DNA of 64,000 bases. Origin: Phyto melanocephala. Its lineage: Eukaryota; Arthropoda; Insecta; Diptera; Rhinophoridae. Below are positions 36,436 to 47,200 of this stretch, in pieces (position 1 is the first letter of the stretch; each line of letters begins with the position of its first letter). Both the position numbers and the translations under genes were made by a program. The notes beneath the pieces are model-generated. The model saw only the letters and a program-made list of their open reading frames with translations. It was not told the DNA's origin and did not search any database. The stretch is taken from the NCBI GenBank assembly GCA_941918925.1, contig OW799233.1:7928001-7992000 (forward strand), given 5' to 3'.

Positions 36436-37244
36436 TTATTCATCTTTACAACTGAAAGTCATCTTAATCAAATTGTCAATTCCGCATTCAATAATATCTC
36501 CGTTTTTAATGGGCAATGATCCTTTAGGAGTTCCAGTTAATAATATATCATTTGGTTCTAAAGTCATAAATTGGGACGTATAAGCAATAAGATCATCTAT
36601 CCTGAAAATCAAATCTGATGTATTGCCCCGTTGTTTGTATTCATTAACTTTTAGCCATAAATCCACATTATGAGGATCTTTGATATCTTCGAGTTTAATA
36701 AAACGAGATACTGGAGTAGAAGTATCAAACCCTTTTCCCAAAGACCATGGTTCACCTTTAGCACGAGCTACACTTAACGAGCATTGTGCCGTCATATCTA
36801 AGGCCAGGCAGTAGCCACCCACATAATCTAATGCATTGACTTTCGATACATTTTTGCAATTTTTGCCTATAATGACACCCAATTCTACTTCATAGGCAAC
36901 TTTTGTAAAAACTTTTGGTATCTAGAAATAAATATAAAACAACAAATATTAAAATAGCAAACATGCAAATTGCAACATACCACAATATCTTGGCCTTCTT
37001 GTATTAAAGATGTAATAGGTTTTAAAAACAACAAAGGTACTTTAGGTACTGCTACATTTCTTTCTTTAACAATATCCCTGTAAAAATGACAAGGGGTACA
37101 AACAATCTGATATAATTTTTTATATTTTATAACGTACATATAATTCAAAGCAGCACCTATTATCTTTTTACAATTTTTAGCAAAGCTTTGCAATTCTATA
37201 TGACTACTTGTTGACATAGTTCTTCCTGTTATGTTTTTTAGCAT
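36436..37244 (-). CDS. FAHD1: FAHD1-like acylpyruvase / oxaloacetate decarboxylase
   Basis: Exons 37244-37138, 37077-36981 and 36921-36436 (minus) join in frame through 60 and 59 bp introns to 229 residues; human FAHD1 has about 224. FAHD1 enzymes decarboxylate oxaloacetate and hydrolyse acylpyruvates in mitochondria. Seen: CKKIIGAALNYMDIVKERN (family GxNYxDHxxE; His replaced here), VPLLFLKPITSL, YEVELGVIIGKNCKNV (metal-binding E-x-E region), DYVGGYCLALDMTA, PWSLGKGFDTSTPVS, and LTGTPKGSLPIKNGDIIECG. The metal ligands of the E..E..D pattern are present. The chosen start (MLKNITGRTMSTSSH) gives a basic N-terminus suited to a mitochondrial presequence; the later ATG at 37217 would remove it. 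It converges with the Vma22-like gene. Confidence 0.92.
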
Positions 37245-37547
37245 ACACGTTAAAGCCACTAAAAAAGGCAAAACAAAATATTTACTTAGTATTTAAAAAA
37301 ACTCGGTTTTTCTCAGTTCTGACGTCAGGGTCATTTCAAAGTGAAATTCCCATTTTTAGAACACAACTGGAGATACATAAATGTATTTTAACAATACATT
37401 TTATTTTGTAGTTGACTTACTTATTACTGTTTTAAATTTTCAGTATTGAGCTGATAAGCTAAATTTGTGACAGCTTTAAAATTGACCCACAGAGAAGATA
37501 TACAGTCTTCCAAAAATATGTATTATTTAGCTTTTTTATAATCAATA

Positions 37548-37869
37548 TTAAACAAGAGTTCTATATTCGGCCATACCGAATCTTATATAGCCTTCACAAC
37601 GTGTATTCACGCAATTAAAATAGTTTGTATCACCATTCATCTCATATGAAGTACGTACATACATACATATAAAAAACATACATATATAAAAACATCCCAT
37701 TGTAAAATAATAAATTTACGTACATGTGTGTTAAAAAAATATAAAAAAAAAATTTTAAAAACATAAAAAAGATATAAAAAAAATTAAAAAAAAAATTGTT
37801 TAAATATTTAAAATAATAAGAAAAAAAATAGAAAAAAAAATTTTAAAATATATTTAAAAAAATTAAAAC

Positions 37870-37900
<31 letters not shown>

Positions 37901-38925
37901 AATTAAAAAAAAATTTAAATATAAATAATATCTATATATATATATAAATCAATGTGTGTTTGTATGTTTATATGTTTGTATGTTTGTTTGTGTTTTATAG
38001 ACGGTTAAACGGCTGGACATATTTCCTTGAAATTTTCACAGAATCTTTCTGTATGTTTGGAAGGAACTATAGGCTATACTTTGGTTTAAAATTGTAAGTG
38101 GGCGGGGTGCCACGCCCTATTAAAGAATAAGTATTAAATATTATATGTCACGAAAGTTAATGCAGCTAGAGTCTTCAAATTAAGTACGGTAAACTTTGAC
38201 ATCCACAAGAACATTTGGGTAAAAAATTGGCGTACTTGCAATAGTAGGCGTGGCCACATGAATTAAATACTAAAATTCGTATATTTGGAAAACGATATCG
38301 ATTAGAGTAGTAAAATTTAGCAAGATCAACTTTGACATCCAAATGAACATTTAGGCAAGAAATGGGTGCATTATCAATAGTGGGCCTGACACCTACCATA
38401 TGAATTAAATACTAAAATTCGTATATCTGGAAAACGATATCGATTAGAGTACTAAAATTTTGCAAAAGCAACTTTGATATTCAATAAACATTTATGGAAA
38501 AAATGGGTGCATTAACAATAGTGGGCGTGGGACCTGCCTGAATTAAATACTAAAATTTGGGGTGGCGAAGCACACCGGGTATTAGCTAGTATAAAATAAA
38601 AAATAAAATAAAAACAAGGTTGCCGTGGTTTTTTGCTCATATCTCAGTTGTTTATGTACCGATGTTTCTTGTTTTCAATACCGATCTACTCCCGAATATA
38701 TCTGATATTTTAATACCTCACCCTGGTCCGGGCGATGTCGGGGTGTTTCAAAAAGTTGATTTCAATATGACAGACTGACAGAGCTTAATAGACTCCCCTA
38801 TTCATAAGCTTTCAGAAAATAAATACTTTATGGGGTGGGTCGGAAATGAAAATTGTAAAAATTTCACACGGAACGACAAACCTATGTATACCCTTTTTCA
38901 CTGTGTGAAGGGTGTAAAGAACACG
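37548..38925 (-). repeat. R1 dispersed repeat, copy c, interrupted by a Helitron
   Basis: Read on the minus strand it starts near 38925 with ACCCTTCACACAGTG. It has CATTTCCGACCCACCCCATA, GGGGAGTCTATTAAG, ACCAGGGTGAGG and GAGCAAAAAACCACGG. Then the T-rich core is split at 38589/37931 by the Helitron, and the 3' part ends with the palindrome ATTCGGTATGGCCGAAT (about 37565-37581) and ACTCTTGT. It sits just upstream of the FAHD1-like gene. Confidence 0.75.
37931..38589 (+). mobile_element. Helitron/Helentron-like element, ~659 bp, nested in R1, with ~140 bp minisatellite
   Basis: Starts TCTATATATATATATAAATC and ends CACACCGGGTATTAGCTAG, with T following. GACGGTTAAACGGCTGGAC follows the 5' end. 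The right half is a tandem repeat: GAATTAAATACTAAAATTCG at 38261 and 38402, and GAATTAAATACTAAAATTTG at 38540 (periods 141 and 138). Each unit also has AAAACGATATCGATTAGAGT and ATGGGTGCATTA. It splits the T-rich core of R1 copy c, so it is younger than that copy. No helicase gene. Confidence 0.8.
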
Positions 38926-39000
38926 TCATTATCGACGTAATAGTTTTGAGAAGAATCTGTCACAATCATATCTTTTTTTTTAAATTAACGTTAAGAATAA

Positions 39001-39172
39001 TAGGTAGGTAAGGCTGGTGCAAAGTTACCCTCACCTGGAGACCATTACGGTCCATTGTGACGTCTTAATATAGAATAAAGAGAAGAATAGAAATAGTTAG
39101 AAGAGAAAGAGAAGCAGGCCAGTCCAAAGTTTTTGGAGGGAATCGAACACGCATCCCCCGCAACATGATAGA
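39001..39172 (-). mobile_element. tRNA-derived SINE, second divergent copy
   Basis: Read on the minus strand it has GTTGCGGGGGATGCGTGTTC with a B box GTTCGATTCCC (39138-39148 inverted). The body follows: TTTGGACTGGCCTGCTTCTC, TTTCTATTCTTCTC, CACAATGGACCGTAATGG and the 3' end GCCTTACCTACCTATT. The order GGACTxGxCTGCTTCT, CAAT..ATGGACC and ACCTA.CTA is shared with the copy at 23604. The 5' tRNA half is truncated before the A box. No target duplication is obvious. Confidence 0.6.
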
Positions 39173-39188
39173 AATTTGAAAATTCTTA

Positions 39189-39265
39189 TTGGAATCTCTA
39201 TACCTAAAGCACGGTGAACTCAATCGTTCGAGTAAAATTTCGATCGTGATCGAATACCGTTATAT
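39189..39265 (+). repeat. ~77 bp repeat also present at 4942-5018
   Basis: Both copies share the order TCTATACCTAAAGCACGGTG, AACTCAATCGTTCGAGTAAA and ATTTCGATCGTGATCGAATA with about ten differences by eye (the copy at 4942 has CCATACCTAAAGCACAGCGA and so on). Internal words ATCGTTCGAG and CGATCGTGATCG are partly palindromic. The family is unknown. Confidence 0.55.
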
Positions 39266-39531
39266 GGTTCCTGGTACAAAAGCTTTATTTATTGGGTTAT
39301 TTTGTCAAAAGTTTTAATTTTTATAAACAAATATTTTTTTGGATAATGGAGAAAAATTAAGAAAGAAAAGCTTTAACGGATTAACCGAATGTATTCCTTC
39401 AGTATCACAAATTATTTTATTTCCTCTTATGTAAGTACATAAAGTAATAGCGTTAAAAGAGAGCATATTTTGTAAATTTTTTTAATAGAAGTTTGTAGCC
39501 GATTATGGCCTACTTTAAACAAATAAAATAA

Positions 39532-40214
39532 ATATGGAGTTTGACAGTTCTTGGTACTGAAATCTCCTTTTTTATATAGTGCTAGTTTACATGAAGGGAC
39601 CGGAGAGCCAAAAATTGCTCTCCTTTACGCTATCGCCTTATGTAATTATACCATGCATGGTCCTAAGTTTATACCACAGACTAAACCAGACTGGTCAAAT
39701 TTGACGTTTAAAAAATCGTCAAATCATATGTGATTAACACTACTGTGGAAAGAGAAAAAAAAAACCTGATATAAAATTTAGTACAAGAAAGTGAAATCAG
39801 GTATATACCACATATATCTGTGGTTTATACAAGGTATATTAACTTTAGGTAGACTTAAGACTACAGCTGATCAATGTTTTGTTTATGCATTTCTCTTCCC
39901 AAATGTCAAAATTTGTAGCAACAAAATACATGGTGCTTCTACCTGGAGTTAATATATCTTGAAACCAAGGTATATTCATTATCAGGTGGTATTGACAACG
40001 CAGCTGATCTACTTTTTTATTTGCATAAATGACGGTTGAGTTGTCAAATTTTATTTATGTTTACATAGATTACTTTTTCACGCGCAAAAAACAAACAAAA
40101 ACCTTATAGTTTTTGACACATCGGCAGACGAAAGCAACAGTAAAGAATTATGTTGTTTTATAATGTTGTATTTGTTGTATAATTACCACCACCTGATAAT
40201 TAAATTTACCATGG
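39532..40214. repeat. Cluster of small repeats, including a TIR element at 39965-40214
   Basis: At 39532-39580 is ATATGGAGTTTGACAGTTCT followed by TGGTACTGAAAT and CTTTTTTATATAG, also seen at about 58288-58345 and, inverted, at 63384-63450. At 39965 CCAAGGTATATTCATTATCA followed by GGTGGTA is mirrored at 40214 by, read inverted, CCATGGTAAATTTAATTATC and AGGTGGTGGTA, which defines a ~250 bp TIR element. The short region 39785-39860 carries related GGTATAT...ACCACA words. No coding sequence is present. Confidence 0.5.
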
Positions 40215-40568
40215 CTTAAACGGTTTTACATTTCCAACATACAGTATCTGTTCCCTCAAGTATCTGGGCAATCCAGGGGTGATACTTTTTGCTCAAGTAT
40301 ACTAAGCAAAATTCAGTGTAGTTAGTACCAATCTTTCATTTATGCTTAGCCACATCAGAGCATTCTTTGTATTTTTGAATGGAAATATATGAAAAAATTG
40401 TGTATGTCTATTAAAAATTCCTATGCATTTTATAAAATAAATTGAATATATCACTTATCTATTAAAAATATTTGCAAAGAAATCGCGTTGTTTTAATCGC
40501 TTTAATCAACTTTATTAAAAGATAGCAGCACTGTCTCATATTTAGATAAAGTTTTTGTCTCACTCATT

Positions 40569-40602
40569 TCAGTTTTGTTTCTGGTCGCGCCGAGTTTAGT
40601 TG
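40569..40602 (+). promoter_or_regulatory. Candidate TATA-less promoter of slimb (Inr plus DPE)
   Basis: TCAGTT at 40569-40574 is an exact insect initiator (TCAKTY) with the A at 40571. Counting that A as +1, AGTTG occupies +28 to +32, an exact match to the downstream promoter element RGWYV at the required spacing. No TATA box lies 25-30 bases upstream. The slimb start codon is about 714 bases downstream with no other gene between, so this would give a long 5' UTR or hide a small intron. Prediction from motifs only. Confidence 0.45.
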
Positions 40603-41284
40603 CGTTAGTTTTTTATTTACCAGGAGCAAAAAGAACAATAGTATATTTTAACATAAATTTGCAAAAATCATTTCCATCCAAACGTCTGCATGTTTTATTC
40701 ATTTTATTGTGCGTGAAATATTAATTATTTGTATATTACAACGACGGTTCCCAACATAAAGTTTAATTGCGGAAAAGTACAATTTAAAAAAATTCCTTTG
40801 CTAATGACTTGCGCTTGGACATCGTTTTGATTTTAAAAGAAAAAAGAACGAACCTATTTGTAAAATAGAAAGAATTATTTTAGTCATGGCAAAATTACTA
40901 TGTGCAAAAGGGGAAGCTATATGAAGCATAACCTTTATTAAAAACACTCGTATGTAGATGACATGAGAAAGGGATAGCATCTGTACTGTTGACGCTTTTT
41001 TATCTCGTTAATCATAATTGAACTGTATGTATTGTTATTGTAAAACGCGAATGTTTTTTATGAGCAGATTGCAACTTGAATTTTTTTTAATTTCGCTGTG
41101 ATTTTTCTTTTAATTTATCATTTACAAATTATTTATTTTTTTCTTTCGTGTGTGTTTTTAATCAATTTTTTCTAAAAAATCTAAAGTACACGTATGTCTT
41201 TAGGTGAATTCAACTAATTCATGCTTTTTTAATGAAACTTAAACCATTTTTAAAGAAATTAAGTTAAAGTTTATTACAAAAGAT

Positions 41285-44200
41285 ATGATGAAAATGGAGA
41301 CTGATAAAATTATGGATGAAACCAATTCCAATTCACAACCTGTAAGTTTTTTTTTGCGATATTTTATAATTTTTTTTAAATATATTTTTTTGTATGTATG
41401 TATGTAGTTATATGAATTATGCACCTATGTTATTACTTTTTTTATTGCATTAGTGTTATTGAATATTCATTTGTTAATCCAAGGTTTCAGTTATTAAACT
41501 CAAGTTACACCTTTAGTAAGTTTTTCATATAATTTAAGTATTTTATGCAAGTTTTTAACGAGAGATTTGATTTAGTTAACATATACATACATATTTAGTG
41601 TTTTTCATCTAAATAAATAAATGTAAATTTTCCAAAATCCATAAATAAATTAAAAGAAAGATAATTTACCACCATAACTGCACAGTGGGTTAAATTAAAA
41701 AAAATTGGTAAATGTACCAATTAAAAAATTAAAATATCTATTAAGTAATAAACTAATAAATTTTTGTATTCATATCTAATGTTAGTAAATGCAGAAAATC
41801 CTTTCATCAGGTGATATTTTTTAAAACCAAATTTAAATAATTTATACCTATCTACTTTCTCAGTTTATTTCTTGTCAATAGGTACCTATTTAAAAATACG
41901 TTCATATAGTTAAAATTAGTAAAAAGAATAGCTAGAGTACCCTGCACCTGTTTGAATTAGTATTTTGTTTTTATTTATGTACTAATAACTAAGGATTAAA
42001 AATTGTTTTTCGATTTCAAGTTATTTTCTTCTATAGGCCAGAATCGGTAATAAATTTCTAACTTAGGAATATATTAAACAATGTATGTAGGTATTACAAA
42101 TTAGAACTTAATAAAATTATTAAGCACATTGAATGAAAAAAATGAATAAATAAAAGCTTGTAACAAATTTGATACATGATTCGTTAGTTGATTACTTTCT
42201 TCTTTACTTATAGGTATTAAACTTGTAACTGTCATAAATAAGAAATTAATTCTCCGTCCTCAAATCTCATATAAAGGGTGGTTAAATTTTAAGGGCCGAT
42301 GTTGATGGAGAATTGTGAAAAATATTTAAATTTCAGCAAAATAGGTCTGTATGAAATGTGAAAACAACTGGGAATGCCTTTTAGTTCGTTGAACAAAAAA
42401 ACATTGCTGGTTTTCGCGATAGTCGGCCATTAAAATTTAACCACCCTTTATAATAAATTATCTTTAGGTATTTAATACTAATAAAGGTATATACAAAAAA
42501 AAATCTCCGAACTGCGATTACCTGTAAAAAGCATTGTAATTTCTTTTTTTTAGTAGAAGCATGTTACCGATTATGGCCTAGAGACTACGTTACGAAAACT
42601 TTATATAACAAAAGTAAATAAAAAGTCTCTAATTTCATTATTCTATTTTCATAAACAAAAAAGTACAACAAGTAACTACCCACAACAAATTGCGAAAAAA
42701 AACATTTTTTTCGCTTAATATAATTTCAATCTTAACTTTAATTAAAAGTCCCTTATTTCACAATTTTAGCTTCGAAAACGTAGTTTGTACGAAAAGATCA
42801 TAGAAATGCGAATAAGTGCCTTTTTGACCGCCATTAACAATTTCAGTCTCACCTCGGATCAAAAGCCTGTAATTTCAAAATTCTAGCATCATAAACGTAA
42901 AAAGCACAAAAAGTAAAATACTCGTAACATTTTCAGTCTTACCATGGATCGTTGTCACTGATTTCAAAAATCTAGATTCATAAAAATAGATAATAAAGGG
43001 TCCGCCATCTAACTTTTTTTCAGCCATTGCTTATTTCGTGAATGGTAACACTTAGCTCATATCTGATTTGACAGATAATAAGTTTTATCCTTCCGCTGAA
43101 CGAATATGGTTGTGTATACGCTTGAACAACGCTGGAAAATATTGCGACATTGCTTTGGCCAATTTTACCAAAAAAAAATCGTCTTTTCAGTTGAAGCTCA
43201 TTTTGATCTTGGCGGGTATGTAAACAAGCAAAATCGTCACATTTGGGGCATAGAAAATCCGCACGGATACATTGAAAAGCCGATACAACCAAAACGTTTC
43301 ACTGTTTGGTGCGAATTTTGTTCCAGAGGCATAATTGAGCCATTATTCTTCGAAAATGAGCAAGGAGTGGCCGTAGTCAATGGCGATCGTTATCGGGCCA
43401 TGTTGAACGAATTTTTGTTCACAAAAATTGAAGAGGAGGATATTGGCAACATTTGGTTTCAACAGGACGGCGCTACGTGCCACACAGCCGAAGCTACACT
43501 TATATTTTCTGAAAGCTTATGAAAAGAGGAGTCGATTAAGCCCTGAACGTCTGTCCATGTGTTGGTTGAAATTAACTTTTAGAAGCAATTATATGTTTCT
43601 CAGATCTGTGTATGGTATCAATCTTTTGGAAATATCCGGGAATGAATCGCTGTTGAAATTCAGCACAATCACTTTCTGAGATGTGAGCAAAAAACCACGA
43701 CCACCTCGTTTTTTTTTACAATTACATAAACTGGTTAGGGTAAACGCGGCATCGAATCCCAGCTGAGCCAAAAAAAATTTTTTTTTTTTTTTTTTTTTAT
43801 TTATATTTTTATTTTTTTTTAAGTTTATTTTTGTAATTTTTTTTATTGTTGTTATTGTTTTTAATATTTTTTTTTTTTTGGAAACACATACGTAAACTTA
43901 ATTTATAATTTTGCAAAGTGATGTTTTTATATATGTATGTATGTACGTATTCCATATGAGATGAATGGTGATACAAACTATTGTCCAAATGAAGTTGTGA
44001 AAATTCCAATTGAAATTAAGAATTTCAATTTGGAATTGTAATTACGAAAATTTCATATGAAAATGAGAATTTCAAGTTCAAATTGAGAATATTCCAAATA
44101 AAATTAAAAAAATTTCAAATGAAATTGAGAAAATATAATTATATATAAAAATTTTATTTAATTTTTGATAACACATTATACATAATAATTATTGTGTAGT

Positions 44201-47200
44201 AAAAAAACAAAAAAAAACAACCAATGCCGACTCGTGAAACGTTGTAGTGTGCTGTATATCTCTACTGCAATCTCCTGTAGTAATACATGTTTTTGAAGCA
44301 TTAATAACTTCTTCTAAAAAGGCAAGCCTCTGCTTTCATACATTTGGGGGACATACGTTCGGTACATTCATCTTTGCTTTAACATTTGATTTTGGACCAA
44401 ATACTTTAAATTTGTTTAAGCATTGGTGAGTAGGTGTTCAATTGTTGCTGGAGTGTTTTCAAAAATAAATTGTAGGCGATTGTGGCAGGCAGCATTGTCA
44501 CAAACCAATACAAGCTCCGATAACTCCATTCCTAGCTCTTTTCACCTATCAAGACCAACTTATTTGCGCTGTCAGCTCTAAACGAATCTTATTGATTTTT
44601 AAATACATACAGTAGACTCGCGGTAACAAAAACACTGCCTTACGTTAACACCGGATAAGATGAACATAATTTTTTTTACACTGACTACTCTGTAGCGTGA
44701 ACACAGTGAGAAAGCCTTATAACGTGAACAAATTTGTCGGTTATATAAATCGTTTTCATAAGAAGGGGTATCCCTGTAAATGATTGCACAGCTTAAGTTT
44801 AGTGCGCGCTGCTGATTTAGCATGATATAATCTAAAAAATCTAATGTCAAAAACTACCAAAATTCTAAAGTTAAACTTCTTGTGATTGGAAAAGCAATTA
44901 AAATTTAAAAATTAAAAATTAAAAGATAATCCAAAAAAAGGTAACATATATTTTTAATTAATTTTAACGTACTTTTTTTTCTTAACAAAACATATGTACA
45001 TAACAATCCGAAATACAAAAAAATATATGAATTTGAGTTAAATCACATGTCTAGTTTATTTAGAATTTTTAAAGAGTTACACCTTCGTCAACATGAACAA
45101 CTTCGCAAACGTGAACACGCTCGGTTTTTAATAGTTCACGTTACCGCGAGTCTACTGTATGTACTTATATGTATGCATATAAATAATTTTTCTCAATTTC
45201 AAATTAAAATTTCTTATTTTTTTTTTATTTTATATGTATACATTAATGAATTTTATATTGTTTTTAAAATAACGCTTATCAACGATATCTGTTAATAAAC
45301 CACATAATTTATTTTTTATTAAACCACATAAAGGACATTTTGATTTGAATATTAAATTTTTTATTTATGTTTTACATTTTCAAAGCGATAAACATCCATC
45401 AACAGGATTAGGCAGCAAGCATCTAAATGCAAATGATCAAAAATATCATATTAGCTCAAATTATTTTTAATAAGCATTTTAATAACTCTACCAAACCCAG
45501 AGAAGTGGTTAACTTATAGATAAAAAAAATTAAAAAATATTACGTTTTGTTTTATAAAATACTGTATAAAAATATCTCCAAACTTGAAAAATTACTAGCA
45601 AAATTCAAACAAAAATGTGTTTACTGGAAAAATAAACACAAATTTCTGAAGGTTACTTACATTTACTTGCATATGTATATACAGTTTGACAGGTTTCAGC
45701 TTCTTCCTAAATCCGCTAAAGCGGTTGATGTATACATTATTTTTTTACTTGTAAGTTAATAAAAGTCCAATGCCGTTTTTTAACTTGTATCTCCAGGCAT
45801 TGAAGGTGCTTGACAGATTTCAAAAACAGATTTCATTTTATTCTTGGAAAGGCTTACCTGAAAATCAGTATCAATTCCCATATACTTCTACTTAATTTGT
45901 CTACGTATTACTGTGTTATACACGTATGAATAAGGATAAGAAGAAAAAATATGAGTGTCTATGTTTAAATATTAAAAAAATACAAAAAGTTTGTATTATA
46001 TTTTTAATCCAATGCAAATAATGTGTTTGATCTTTTTAAAGTTTTTGCAGTTTCTATTTGTTACCTTTTTTCAAATATATAAGGAATATTCTATTATATT
46101 GTTGTTTTACTTCCAGTTTACTTCAACAATGTTGTATGACCCAGTCCGCAAGAAAGAATCCTCCCCCACATTTCAAGTTGAACGTGAAACCTGTTTGACA
46201 TACTTTTCGCAATGGAACGAAGCTGATCAAGTGGATTTTGTTGAACAACTACTGTCTCGCATGTGCCATTATCAGCATGGTCATATTGATGCGTTTTTAA
46301 AGCCAATGTTACAGAGGGATTTTATTTCACTACTGCCGAGTAAGTAAAGTTTTAAAATTTTATTTTTAATATTTTATACATGCATATATATGAAAATAAA
46401 GTAACGTACCTTGGTCGCGCCATAACTAGAGAACGGCCAGACCGATCTGGCAAGAAATTTTGTCAGAAATAAACTCTTAACACATTCAAAAGTGCATCAG
46501 CATTAACTTTTTAATTTCTAATTAATTTTTGACATTTATTAAGATATTCAACAAATTCCTAGTGCTCCAATTTTGTATAAAATTACGAACAACATATGGA
46601 TAAATTATTTTTGTAAAATTTAAACAAAAAACAACTCAGTCGATCGGTCGGTTGAAGTTAAACAAATATATTTTATTTTTTTATGTCCTAAAATGTTTTG
46701 TGTTTTTTACTGTAATGAAAGCAATGACCTTTGAGTCAGCAACAATTTTCAGAAAAAAAAAAAAATAAGAACTTGATATAAAAATTAAGACTTATAAGTG
46801 AAATGTTTTATAAATTAACGTTGTTAACAGCAGCTGCAATAACAACAACCAAAGCTAATAAACAAGTAAAACTTTTAAATGAACTGAATGTACGCGTATG
46901 CCTTAAAACGATAGAGTAGTTTAATTGACAGGTTTTAAAAAGCATTTTGCATTTAAGCGTTTTAAACTTTATTAAGATTTATTTTTATTTATTTACTAGT
47001 ATGTATTGCCATCATTAAATTATTGTTTAAGCTTAAAATTTAACTTTATTCTAACATTTTATAATTTATCTATTTATTTATTTCGACTTTAATTTCTTTT
47101 TCTAATGTAAATCCAATAAACTGTGAACACCAAATTTAAAAAACAACAAGAGACATGTTTAAATTGTTACACTAAACTCTCTTTGTTTTGTATTCTGAAG

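Noticed and set aside
38180..38560. CRISPR-like array because of regularly spaced repeats
   Set aside because: The unit is ~140 bp with no constant short repeat plus variable spacer; it is the minisatellite of a Helitron-like element in a eukaryotic genome.
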